In this document: piece by piece, positions 14,695-22,673 of the stretch | Layout: each line of letters begins with the position of its first letter | How positions within the stretch are numbered: the stretch's first letter is position 1 | NCBI RefSeq assembly: GCF_001611555.1 | Contig: NZ_LSGP01000001.1 | Span: forward strand, 62,001-126,000 | Source of the DNA: Anaerosporomusa subterranea | GTDB taxonomy: Bacteria > Bacillota > Negativicutes > Sporomusales > Acetonemataceae | Direction of reading: 5' to 3' | Length of the DNA stretch: 64,000 bases | Notes under the pieces: model-generated | The model's database searches: none | The model's input: the letters and a program-made list of their open reading frames with translations, nothing else | What the model was told of the DNA's origin: nothing | Position numbers and translations under genes: made by a program

Positions 14695-16182
14695 ATGAAA
14701 AGAAGTGTATTTGTTAAGAAATGCTGTGCTTTGTCAGGTATCGTCTTTGCTTTGCTACTCGCCTTGCCCCAAATAGCCTTAGCTGCGGGTGGCGAGGCAG
14801 GAAAAAACTTAGGAAACATGTTGCCCATGTGGAGTGTTATTCCTTTTGTTGGCATTTTGTTATCAATTGCCCTTGGTCCCCTAGTCAATTTGCATTGGTG
14901 GGAACATAACATGGCCAAAGTCAGTCTGTTTTGGGGGCTACTATTTTTATTGCCCTTCGCCCTGGGCTTTGGCGCGGAAACTGCAGTCTATAACATTCTT
15001 CACATGTATGTAATTGATTATATTCCGTTTATTATCTTATTGGCCGGGTTGTTCGTTATTTCTGGCGGCATTATCGTGCGCGGATCGCTGGTGGGGGCAC
15101 CGAAACTTAATACGATCGTGCTGCTGATTGGCTCTGTGTTGGCTAGCTGCATCGGTACAACCGGGGCGTCGATGGTGTTAATTCGGCCGTTGATTCGAGC
15201 CAACTTGTGCCGGACTAATAAGGTTCATACCATCGTGTTTTTTATTTTTACGGTGAGTAATATTGGTGGCTCCTTGACGCCGATTGGTGATCCACCGCTA
15301 TTTCTCGGTTTCTTGCATGGCGTGCCATTTTTCTGGACGATGAAGATGCTTCCACTATTCTTTTTGAATATCACTTTGCTGTTGGCAGCTTATTATCTGC
15401 TAGATTCATTCCTTTACAAAAAAGAACAGCAGAGTCTTGTCAATTCGGCACCAGCCGAAATTTCAACTGAGAATGAGCCAGTTCGCGTCGTCGGACTGAT
15501 TAATATAGTCTTCCTATTTGGTGTTATTGCCGCCGTCATTTTAAGCGGTGTGCTTGCAAAGTCGCCACTGTTTTACGATGCCAGCCGGGAGGCAGTTCGC
15601 GGAATTACTCTTTTCACCAGCCACGGACACAGCGTTGTGCTGGCATGGATTAACCTAGCCCGGGATGTGATGATCATTTTCATGGCTGTTCTATCCTGGA
15701 AAGTTACGCCGATGAGCTTGCAAAAAGATAATTGCTTTACCTGGGGTCCGATCAAAGAGGTAGCGGTCTTGTTCGCGGGGATTTTTGCTACGATTATTCC
15801 TGCCATCGCAATTCTACAGGCGCGTGGCGGCGAGCTTGGCGTTAATACTCCGGTTCAATTCTTTTGGGCCTCAGGTATGTTGTCGAGTTTTCTCGATAAC
15901 GCTCCGACATATTTGGCGTTTCTCTCACTGGCTGGCGGTCTGGGGCTGACCAGCGGCGTCTGGACCGATCTGGGATATGTGACACCGCAAGTCCTGCTGG
16001 CGATCTCCGCTGGTTCAGTATTCATGGGGGCAAACACCTATATTGGCAATGCGCCTAATTTTATGGTGCGCTCAATTGCTGAGGAAAACCAAATCAAGAT
16101 GCCTAGCTTCTTTGGTTATATGGCTTGGTCGGTTTGCATTTTACTGCCGCTGTTTGTGCTGAATACACTACTGTTTTTCTGA
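14695..16182 (+). CDS. Na+/H+ antiporter or citrate-type transporter (NhaD/CitMHS superfamily)
   Basis: Integral membrane protein of 495 aa with about a dozen hydrophobic helices. It begins with a signal-like segment ending ALAAGGEAG. Recognisable family segments: SGGIIVRGS, GTTGASMVLIRPLIRAN, SNIGGSLTPIGDPPLFLGFL (a re-entrant-loop motif) and LSSFLDNAPTYL, the second half of the inverted-repeat architecture of ion transporters. Closest by feel to the CitMHS_2 (PF16980) group often annotated as sodium:proton antiporters. Substrate is not settled by sequence. Single gene with ACGGAGGAAGG before the ATG. Confidence 0.82.
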   Translation: MKRSVFVKKCCALSGIVFALLLALPQIALAAGGEAGKNLGNMLPMWSVIPFVGILLSIALGPLVNLHWWEHNMAKVSLFWGLLFLLPFALGFGAETAVYNILHMYVIDYIPFIILLAGLFVISGGIIVRGSLVGAPKLNTIVLLIGSVLASCIGTTGASMVLIRPLIRANLCRTNKVHTIVFFIFTVSNIGGSLTPIGDPPLFLGFLHGVPFFWTMKMLPLFFLNITLLLAAYYLLDSFLYKKEQQSLVNSAPAEISTENEPVRVVGLINIVFLFGVIAAVILSGVLAKSPLFYDASREAVRGITLFTSHGHSVVLAWINLARDVMIIFMAVLSWKVTPMSLQKDNCFTWGPIKEVAVLFAGIFATIIPAIAILQARGGELGVNTPVQFFWASGMLSSFLDNAPTYLAFLSLAGGLGLTSGVWTDLGYVTPQVLLAISAGSVFMGANTYIGNAPNFMVRSIAEENQIKMPSFFGYMAWSVCILLPLFVLNTLLFF

Positions 16183-16214
16183 TAATTACCAGATTATACT
16201 TATGGTGCAATGCT

Positions 16215-16338
16215 GCGTTTTACCACAGAGGACACAGAGGTTTCGATGAGTTGCACAGAGTGGAACTGATTTATATACATGCCAAGCGCAGTCAATCTGT
16301 GGGTGCTCTGTGTTGTTGCTCTGTGCAATCTGTGATAA
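16215..16338. repeat. ACAGAG-family dispersed repeat, copy B
   Basis: Begins GCGTTTTACCACAGAGG and contains CACAGAG on the left half and CTCTGTG on the right half, giving a long imperfect inverted repeat immediately after the transporter gene. Non-coding. Confidence 0.7.
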
Positions 16339-16485
16339 GTAGCCCAATTCCTCAAGAACGTCCAACTCTTTTTTCTAAAAAAATGTCTTCTCAAAAAGGA
16401 TATTTTTTTGTTTTGCCGAATATATAGTAGCAGAGAAGTTGACTGAAGATAGTGACTTTTGGCGACGTTAAGCCTGGAGAAAAAC

Positions 16486-16827
16486 ATGTTTGCAGAAAAC
16501 ACAATCTATATCGTTGGTAATGCCAAGTCACAACAAAATAATCCGATTACCCACCAGTTTGGTCAGTTCTTTATCGGCTTTGTTGTTGAGCGGGAAACTG
16601 GTAAGATCGTGATCTGCTCTTCTTCTGCAACAATTCATACAACTTCTGATTTTATTTGCAGTTTGTTCAGCGGTAGGAGTCTAAAAGATGATGTCGAGGT
16701 CATCAGACAACTGGTGGAAAGCCGCTATTTTGGATCTTCGCAGAAAGCGATTATAGTGGCGTTTAAGGACGCGCAAAAGAAATATAATCGGATACTAAGC
16801 GGACTACCGGTTGATTTAAGCGAATAG
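16486..16827 (+). CDS. DUF3870-family protein
   Basis: Small cytoplasmic protein of 113 aa matching the DUF3870 family, known mainly from Firmicutes and of unknown function. Visible features: NTIYIVGNAKS at the start, a conserved GQFFIGFVVERETGKIV strand region, CSSSATIHTTSDFI with a single cysteine, and a C-terminal KAIIVAFKDAQKKY helix. I start at the ATG at 16486 (CTGGAGAAAAAC upstream) rather than 16459. Family members are often near hydrolases or amino-acid enzymes; here the next gene is a dipeptide epimerase, separated by a structured leader. No function is claimed. Confidence 0.75.
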   Translation: MFAENTIYIVGNAKSQQNNPITHQFGQFFIGFVVERETGKIVICSSSATIHTTSDFICSLFSGRSLKDDVEVIRQLVESRYFGSSQKAIIVAFKDAQKKYNRILSGLPVDLSE

Positions 16828-16847
16828 ATATTTATATGAGCTGCTTC

Positions 16848-16942
16848 GTTTATCTGTACGCCGGTAGCTAAATCGGCGAGGACGTGAGCGAAATCCAGCA
16901 GATAACCTTCAAAACGAAGGCTTTATCATGCTGGATTTTTTG
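16848..16942 (+). ncRNA. Possible attenuator: two mutually exclusive hairpins, the second a terminator
   Basis: TTATCTG (16850-16856) can pair with CAGATAA (16899-16905), enclosing a GCCG/CGGC hairpin. The same CAGATAA is also needed for a strong terminator: ATCCAGCA-GATAA-CCTTC, loop AAAAC, GAAGG-C-TTTATC-ATGCTGGAT (about 16893-16936), then a run of T. The two folds exclude each other, the usual layout of a regulated leader. I match it to no known class. It may simply end the DUF3870 mRNA. Confidence 0.45.
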
Positions 16943-16993
16943 ATGTAATTGGACGGGGCCTAAACACAGAGGATGGCTGACGGGGAACGTTTA

Positions 16994-17094
16994 GCACGAA
17001 CGCCACAAGCGTCACGAGTGCCACAACGTGAAATTGCAATTATATAACATGTTCCCGTCCATAGTGGGGCTAGTTCTGCTAGTGGCGCTCGTGC
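16994..17094. repeat. AGCGCCAC-family inverted repeat, copy 1
   Basis: Ends GCACGAACGCCAC and GTGGCGCTCGTGC are near-perfect inverted repeats around an AT-rich centre. A second member is at 62045-62133. Lies in the leader region of the dipeptide epimerase gene. Confidence 0.65.
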
Positions 17095-17149
17095 TCCGAT
17101 CTATTGTTCTTCTTCGTTCAAAGTTCAGGAAAGACAAGGAGGTTGTGAA

Positions 17150-18241
17150 ATGAAAATTAAAGAAATCAAGATTGGCAAAGTCAGCATCCCGCTGAAGAAG
17201 CCGTTTAAGACTGCACTGCGGCAAGTGAACTCGGCCGAAGATATCATTGTCAAAGTCATTGCCGATACCGGTGAAGTCGGTTTTGGCAACGCGCCGCCGA
17301 CAGCGGTTATCACTGGCGATAGTCAGGATTCAATCATTGCCGCGATTCGCGATACCATCGGGCCTAAGTTAATCGGCATGGAGATTGACAATTTAGAAGC
17401 CATTATGACAACTCTCGATACATCTATGCTGCATAACAGCTCGGCCAAGGCTGCACTCGATATCGCGGTCTATGATTTGTTTGGCAAGTTGTACGGACTG
17501 CCGCTGTATAAACTGTTTGGCGGCTACCGTAACCTGATGGAGACAGATCTGACCATTAGCCTAAATCAACCGGAAGAGATGGTGCGTGATTCCCTCGAAG
17601 CTGTCGCAGAAGGCTATAAGGCGCTGAAAATCAAAGTTGGCGGTGATACTGCGCTCGATATCAAGCGCGTGCAAGCAATCCGCGCCGCAGTGGGTTCAAA
17701 TGTGAAAATTCGTCTGGATGCGAATCAAGGCTGGGGACCGAAGGAAGCTGTTCGCACCATTCGTAAATTTGAAGACCAGGGTTTAGATATTGAGTTAATC
17801 GAACAGCCGGTAAAAGCGCATGACTTCGCCGGACTCAAATATGTTACAGACCATGTTGAAACAGATATCATGGCTGACGAGGCGGCATTTGGAACCTATG
17901 AAGTGTTTCAGCTACTCTCCATGTCAGCTTGTGATCTCATCAATATTAAGCTGATGAAGGCAGGCGGCCTGCATAATGCCATCAAAATCGCTCACTTCGC
18001 AGAAACCATGGGTATTGAATGCATGATGGGCTGCATGCTGGAGAGCAAGGTTGGCATTACCGCCGCAGCCAGCATCGCCGCCGGCAAGAAGATCGTGACC
18101 AGAGCCGATCTTGATGCCGCGGTATTGTTGGCCGCAGATCCAGTCGTAGGCGGGGTAAGCTTCTGTCAGGATCAACTAATTATACCTGACTCGCCCGGAC
18201 TGGGGATTGTTGATATCATTGGCTGGCAAGAAGTGAAATAG
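17150..18241 (+). CDS. Dipeptide epimerase (L-Ala-D/L-Glu epimerase type, enolase superfamily)
   Basis: 363-aa cytosolic enzyme of the muconate-lactonising subgroup, epimerising the C-terminal residue of a dipeptide such as L-Ala-D-Glu from peptidoglycan. Catalytic Lys pair: the KxK motif in LKIKVG and the K of INIKLMKAGG. Metal ligands: D in RLDANQGW, E in LIEQPV, D in MADEAAF. The GCMLES segment is typical of Ala-Glu epimerases. Start ATG at 17150 with ribosome site AAGGAGG. It is followed 59 bases on by a DcuC-type carrier, suggesting uptake or export of the product or a related acid. Substrate specificity is inferred. Confidence 0.88.
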   Translation: MKIKEIKIGKVSIPLKKPFKTALRQVNSAEDIIVKVIADTGEVGFGNAPPTAVITGDSQDSIIAAIRDTIGPKLIGMEIDNLEAIMTTLDTSMLHNSSAKAALDIAVYDLFGKLYGLPLYKLFGGYRNLMETDLTISLNQPEEMVRDSLEAVAEGYKALKIKVGGDTALDIKRVQAIRAAVGSNVKIRLDANQGWGPKEAVRTIRKFEDQGLDIELIEQPVKAHDFAGLKYVTDHVETDIMADEAAFGTYEVFQLLSMSACDLINIKLMKAGGLHNAIKIAHFAETMGIECMMGCMLESKVGITAAASIAAGKKIVTRADLDAAVLLAADPVVGGVSFCQDQLIIPDSPGLGIVDIIGWQEVK

Positions 18242-18300
18242 GGGAGGGGAGAGTGTTTCTAATTCTGTTGGGGTAAAAGAAAAAAGAGGAGGAAGCGAGT

Positions 18301-19659
18301 TTGAGTATAGTACTTTCGTTAATTGTCACGTTTTGGGTAGGTTTCCTTATCGTTAAAAAGTATAAACCGCAGCCAGTTTTATTCATGGCAGGTCTTATTC
18401 TCATGTTCACTGCGGTCGCGCTTGGTTTGGGAACAATTCTTCCGGCAAAGCAGAGCACTGGCTCAGTTATTTTTGACGCATTCGAATTTATCAAACAAAC
18501 GATGAGTTCCCGAGCCGCCGGTCTTGGTCTCAACATCATGGCGGTGGGCGGCTTTGCCCGCTACATGGATCATATCGGTGCTAGCCGAGCTCTGGTCAAG
18601 CTGACCATTAAGCCACTTCTGGCCCTGCGTTCTCCGTACATTGTCATGGCTGGTGCTTGGGTAGTAGGGATGTTTTTAGGCCTGTGCATCAACAGCGCCT
18701 CTGGCCTGGCTATGCTGCTAATGGTTACCATGTTCCCGGTTCTGATCAGCCTCGGCGTCAGCCGCCTGTCAGCGACTGCGGTTATCGCCACCACGCTTTG
18801 CTTGGACTGGAGCCCCAGCGATACAGGCACTATCTTATCGGCACAGACAGCAGGCATTGATCCTGTTCTTTACTGGACTAATTACCAACTGCCGATCGCC
18901 GCTGTTGTCATCCCTGTCGTCGCCTTACTGCATTATTTCACGCAGAAATACTTTGACAAACGAGATGAGCATGTTGTTCAGGCCAGCGAACTTGTGAAGC
19001 AGGCTGATGAAAATATGCCGCCGATGATTTATGCCATCCTGCCAGCCCTGCCGCTGGTGCTGATTCTGTCCTTCAGCAGCCTATGGATTACGTGGATTAA
19101 GATGGATATCATTAAAGCTATGTTTATCGGCGTAACCATTGGTATGATCTTCGAATATGTCCGCCACCGTGATGGCAAGAAAGTTCTTGGCGATATTCAA
19201 TCCTTCTTTGATGGTCTCGGTATGCAAATGGCGAACGTCATCACTCTGATTGTCGCCGGTGAAACCTTTGCCAAAGGCTTGATGGTTATTGGCACAATTG
19301 ATCAGGTTATCGCCTCTGCCCAGAGTTCTGGCTTCGGCGCTGCAGGTATGATTGTTGTCATGATTGCGATCATTGCCATTTGCTCAGTCATTATGGGCTC
19401 AGGCAATGCGCCGTTCTTTGCTTTTGCCTCCCTCACCCCGACGGTTGCTGCGAAAATGTCGGTTGCGCCGGTTGTCATGTTGCTGCCGATGCATTTTGCT
19501 GCCAGCGCCGCTCGCGCCATGTCGCCGATCACAGCCGTTATCGTCGTTGCCTCCAGCATGGGTGGAGTTTCACCTTTCGATGTGGTTAAACGCACCTTTA
19601 TTCCGATGGCAGGGGCGCTGATCACTCTGGTTATCGCCAACTTCGTCTTTTTCTACTAG
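18301..19659 (+). CDS. DcuC-family C4-dicarboxylate/anion carrier
   Basis: Membrane protein of 452 aa with around 12 helices, matching the anaerobic C4-dicarboxylate carrier (DcuC) family: MAVGGFARYMDHIGAS, FLGLCINSASGLAMLL, GSGNAPFFAFASL, AASAARAMSPITAVI. Start is TTG at 18301, supported by AGAGGAGGAAGCGAG at proper spacing. Likely exchanges or takes up a carboxylate; an amino acid or peptide-derived acid is possible because it follows the dipeptide epimerase in an apparent operon. A hairpin terminator follows at 19803-19840. Confidence 0.85.
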   Translation: MSIVLSLIVTFWVGFLIVKKYKPQPVLFMAGLILMFTAVALGLGTILPAKQSTGSVIFDAFEFIKQTMSSRAAGLGLNIMAVGGFARYMDHIGASRALVKLTIKPLLALRSPYIVMAGAWVVGMFLGLCINSASGLAMLLMVTMFPVLISLGVSRLSATAVIATTLCLDWSPSDTGTILSAQTAGIDPVLYWTNYQLPIAAVVIPVVALLHYFTQKYFDKRDEHVVQASELVKQADENMPPMIYAILPALPLVLILSFSSLWITWIKMDIIKAMFIGVTIGMIFEYVRHRDGKKVLGDIQSFFDGLGMQMANVITLIVAGETFAKGLMVIGTIDQVIASAQSSGFGAAGMIVVMIAIIAICSVIMGSGNAPFFAFASLTPTVAAKMSVAPVVMLLPMHFAASAARAMSPITAVIVVASSMGGVSPFDVVKRTFIPMAGALITLVIANFVFFY

Positions 19660-19783
19660 GAGGACGTTGATATACCCCATCTGCGTTGTTGGCCCCACAT
19701 TTCCATTGCTTGCGTACAGGAACGTACGCGGCGCTGCTGGAAATGTGGGGCCGCCTAGCATCTGGGGCATCTGAACGCCCTCC
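19660..19783. repeat. CGCCCATCTGCG-family palindromic repeat, copy 1
   Basis: Begins with GAGGACGTT...CCCCATCTGCGTTGTTGG and ends GCCTAGCATCTGGGG...GAACGCCCTCC, with GCTTGCGTAC / GTACGCGGC in the middle; it folds back on itself. Related copies at 27700-27875 and 60270-60394. It directly abuts the carrier stop codon. Confidence 0.7.
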
Positions 19784-19802
19784 GGGAACGGGTTCTTAAG
19801 AA

Positions 19803-19840
19803 TGGCCAAACTTCGTGAAAAACGGCGTTTGGCTATTTTT
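19803..19840 (+). terminator. Rho-independent terminator of the epimerase-carrier operon
   Basis: GGCCAAAC and GTTTGGCT arms around a short loop, followed by ATTTTTATAATT. Confidence 0.7.
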
Positions 19841-19920
19841 ATAATTAATGGGTATTTTAGCAGGGTGATTGCACGAATTGTAGAAGAGATATATAGAAGA
19901 AAGAACGGGGAGGGGTCAAG

Positions 19921-20280
19921 TTGGCTGCGGTAGCTTCAAGTATTTTTGTTAAAGTTTTTCGTTTTGAGCCTGATAAGGCGGCAGGATGGTTTCAGGATTA
20001 TGTAGTCGAAAGTGCAGAGCCGCTTTCCGTAATGGCACTGCTAGCGAAGATACATGAGGTGGAGCCTGCTTTCGCCTGTCGCACGTCAACTTGCTTCAAG
20101 GGGAAGTGCGGGTCATGCCTGGTTCGGGTGAACGGACAGGATGTTTTGGGCTGTGTGACCTTGGTTAAGCCCGGAGAAGCGGTCGTGGTGGAACCACACT
20201 CCAAGTTTAAACTAATTCGTGATGTCGTAGTGGATTTTTCGCAGACGATATCTGCGCGAAAGGAGTTTGACGGAGAATGA
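19921..20280 (+). CDS. Short [2Fe-2S] subunit, N-terminal half of a fumarate-reductase FrdB/SdhB
   Basis: 119 aa, TTG start at 19921 behind GGGGAGGGG. Only the plant-type ferredoxin domain of FrdB/SdhB is present (VKVFRFEP at the start), with cysteines in ACRTSTCFKGKCGSC and GC some twelve residues on, enough for one [2Fe-2S] cluster. The C-terminal part that in normal FrdB holds [3Fe-4S] and [4Fe-4S] clusters is absent, and the cysteine loop is longer than usual. It overlaps the flavoprotein gene by four bases (ATGA), so the two should be made 1:1. Likely passes electrons to or from that flavoprotein; partner unknown. No membrane subunit is nearby. Confidence 0.8.
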   Translation: MAAVASSIFVKVFRFEPDKAAGWFQDYVVESAEPLSVMALLAKIHEVEPAFACRTSTCFKGKCGSCLVRVNGQDVLGCVTLVKPGEAVVVEPHSKFKLIRDVVVDFSQTISARKEFDGE

Positions 20281-21956
20281 AGCTAACCAAGACGCTGAAA
20301 GCAGATGTTCTGGTTATTGGCGCTGGTGCCGCTGGGCTTAGAGCTGCGCTTGCTGCCGCAGAGGCTGGCTCGCAGGTTATTGTAACTAACAAGGGACCGG
20401 TAGCTAAATCGGGCATTACGCTTACCGCCGCGGGCGGGATGCAGGCTCCTTTCCACCCTGAAGATAGCTCGGAGCAATACTTCCAAGATACGGTGAAATG
20501 CGGTTATGGACTGGGAGATAAAGCTCTTGCCAAAATATTGGCTGATGGCGCCTGCGCTAGTGTTTTAGATGCGGAACGTTATGGAGCCCGCTTTGTTCGC
20601 GGTGCGGACGGGAATTTTTCTCTGGGCCAGTTTCCGGGGCAGTCAAAGCCGCGCAATCTGTTCGTAAAGGGCGGCGGGATTGGACTGGTGGCTGCTTTAG
20701 CTCAGGCCTGCAGAAAAAATGAAAACATTATCATTGTTGATGATTTCTTTGTTACTGGGCTGGTAAAAGCAAATTCCTCAGGCGCAACCAGAATCGCAGG
20801 TGCTGTGGGCCTAAACCTGAAGACTGGCGAGTTGACCCTCATCCAAGCTACGGCGGTAGTGATGGCGACAGGTGGTTGTCAATGGTTATGGGAAGTCAAT
20901 GATTGCCCGACTGATGCGACGGGCGACGGGGTGGTGTATGCCTACCGGGCTGGCGCTGATCTGGTTGACATGGAAATGGTGCTATTTTATCCATCAGTCA
21001 TTGTTTGGCCGCCGTCGATTAAAGGCGCGTTCGTGCATTACGAGTTTCTTGCCGCCGATGTGTTGGACGGCAACGTTTACGACAAAGACGGCAATGCTGT
21101 CTTGCCCAAACCGCTGCCGGTGCGCGATGAAGCAATGCGACTGATGCAACAAGCGATCAGCGCTGGTCGTGGCGGTCCTCACGGTGGTTTGTGGTGGTAT
21201 GTGGGAGACTCCCCTAAAGGATTGGCAGCTGTCCGAACTAAATTAGATATTGCCCAGTATAACTATATTAAATCCCATGGCGTTGATCCTTCGACAGCGA
21301 AAATTGAAGTGGCGCCAGGGGCGCATTATCTGATGGGCGGCATTCATATCGCCGAACAATGCCAAACAACACTTCAGGGGTTATTCGCTACGCCTGAATG
21401 CGCAGGCAATTTTGATGGCGCAAATCGCTTGGCTGGCAGCGGAATAACGGCGACTCAGGTCTTTGGCGCCAGAGCGGGACTTTATGCACACCAGTGGGCG
21501 GCTGCCAATCAAATTGCCGATGCTGATACCGGCTCGCTTGAACAGGAAACCTGGCGTGTTGCCCGCAGAATTGGCAAGAGCCAGCCTGCCGCATCGAACG
21601 TTCGGGAGCTTCGCGATCGGCTGCGAGCCGCGGTTCAATTGTATGCGGGAGTAAACCGGGATCAAGCCGGACTCAACCGATTGGCCGAAATTGCCTGTGA
21701 AGTGCAGGCGGCGGCAGACAGTGAGCAAGCATCTGAGGTCACTAATTATAATCTGCAGTTGGTGGATCTGCTACAGCTAGACGTCATGTGTGAAGTGGCT
21801 CAGGTCGTTGCCGGCAGCGCGCTGTTGCGTCAAGAATCGCGCGGCCACCATTTCCGGACAGACTTCCCGCAACAAAATGATGACAATTGGCTCCAACATA
21901 CGCTGGCCATAAGAACAGAGAATGGGCCGCGGTTTAGCACCAAACCAGTATTATAA
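20277..21956 (+). CDS. FrdA/SdhA-family flavoprotein (FAD-dependent reductase/dehydrogenase)
   Basis: 559 aa. Rossmann FAD motif DVLVIGAGAAGLRAALAAAEAG at the N-terminus; later VVMATGG, RGGPHGGLWW, HYLMGGI and FDGANRLAGSGI, in the order expected for fumarate reductase, succinate dehydrogenase and aspartate oxidase flavoproteins. The segment that carries the covalent-FAD histidine in true FrdA/SdhA (SHTxxAxGG) reads SGITLTAAGG, so FAD should be non-covalent and the protein is not a standard quinol:fumarate reductase subunit. Substrate unknown: an unsaturated or hydroxy acid is plausible. Paired with the short ferredoxin subunit upstream. Terminator at 21963-22001. Confidence 0.82.
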   Translation: MKLTKTLKADVLVIGAGAAGLRAALAAAEAGSQVIVTNKGPVAKSGITLTAAGGMQAPFHPEDSSEQYFQDTVKCGYGLGDKALAKILADGACASVLDAERYGARFVRGADGNFSLGQFPGQSKPRNLFVKGGGIGLVAALAQACRKNENIIIVDDFFVTGLVKANSSGATRIAGAVGLNLKTGELTLIQATAVVMATGGCQWLWEVNDCPTDATGDGVVYAYRAGADLVDMEMVLFYPSVIVWPPSIKGAFVHYEFLAADVLDGNVYDKDGNAVLPKPLPVRDEAMRLMQQAISAGRGGPHGGLWWYVGDSPKGLAAVRTKLDIAQYNYIKSHGVDPSTAKIEVAPGAHYLMGGIHIAEQCQTTLQGLFATPECAGNFDGANRLAGSGITATQVFGARAGLYAHQWAAANQIADADTGSLEQETWRVARRIGKSQPAASNVRELRDRLRAAVQLYAGVNRDQAGLNRLAEIACEVQAAADSEQASEVTNYNLQLVDLLQLDVMCEVAQVVAGSALLRQESRGHHFRTDFPQQNDDNWLQHTLAIRTENGPRFSTKPVL

Positions 21957-21962
21957 AGAAAC

Positions 21963-22001
21963 TCCCCGGAGCTAGTCATTCAGACTAATCCGGGGATTTT
22001 T
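21963..22001 (+). terminator. Rho-independent terminator
   Basis: CCCCGGA / TCCGGGG outer stem with inner TAGTC / GACTA, followed by ATTTTT; ends the flavoprotein operon. Confidence 0.85.
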
Positions 22002-22038
22002 GAAGCCCTAGAAATTATAAGTTCGCGTGCGTGCGAGG

Positions 22039-22150
22039 TTACGTATCCACAGAGGAAACAGAGGAGTAGCAGATATTTTGCCAGCTATGCTGGCCCCAAA
22101 CTTTAGCCCTTTGTGTCCTCTCTTACCACTCTGTGTCCTCTGTGAAATGG
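22039..22150. repeat. ACAGAG-family dispersed repeat, copy C
   Basis: Left half CCACAGAGGAAACAGAGG, right half CTCTGTGTCCTCTGTG form a long imperfect hairpin between two convergent genes. Non-coding. Confidence 0.7.
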
Positions 22151-22180
22151 TACTTCTGCTAAAGATCACCGCATGATTTC

Positions 22181-22654
22181 TTATCTATCTTTCCGGCGTT
22201 GCTTATAGGCCAGATAGCGTTGGCGGCCTGCTTCGAACAATTGGCGTTCTTCGTCAGTGGTGAGCTCCAGCGCCGGTACCGGCTGGGGGTTGCCGTTCTC
22301 GTCCAGAGACACAAAAGTGAAGTAGGCCGTTAATGCGGTTTTGGCGGGTTCGTCTTTGGTGACATCTTCTACGGTGACTGAGACCGCTACTTCCATGGAA
22401 GAGTTGCCGACAAACGTCATTTTACCATGACAAGTGACCAAGTTGCCGATACGAATCGGCATGTGAAATTCCATTTCGTCCACTCTGGCGGTAACAACAT
22501 TACTGCGGGCATGACGATGTGCTACGACTCCGCCAGTGTTATCCATCATTTTCATGATTTCGCCGCCATGAACAACATAATATGGATTCGCGTGCTGCGG
22601 CAGCATGAGATTTGCCATCGTTATCTGAGAATGACTTACCGGCTTTGTCCTCAT
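22181..22654 (-). CDS. Acyl-CoA thioesterase, hotdog fold (YciA/BACH type)
   Basis: 157-aa thioesterase. Typical features: MLPQHANPYYVVHGGEIMKMMD (Asn and the HGG turn lining the active site), GGVVAHRHARSNVVTARVDEMEF, and TAYFTFVSLDENGNPQPVP, all usual in hexameric acyl-CoA hydrolases. I start at the ATG at 22654 with GGAGGAGG eight bases before it; the upstream start at 22696 would overlap the preceding gene. It follows the CofE-like gene by 19 bases and is in the same operon. Chain-length specificity cannot be told. Confidence 0.88.
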   Translation of the reverse strand: MRTKPVSHSQITMANLMLPQHANPYYVVHGGEIMKMMDNTGGVVAHRHARSNVVTARVDEMEFHMPIRIGNLVTCHGKMTFVGNSSMEVAVSVTVEDVTKDEPAKTALTAYFTFVSLDENGNPQPVPALELTTDEERQLFEAGRQRYLAYKQRRKDR

Positions 22655-22673
22655 AATGAGCTGCCTCCTCCAA

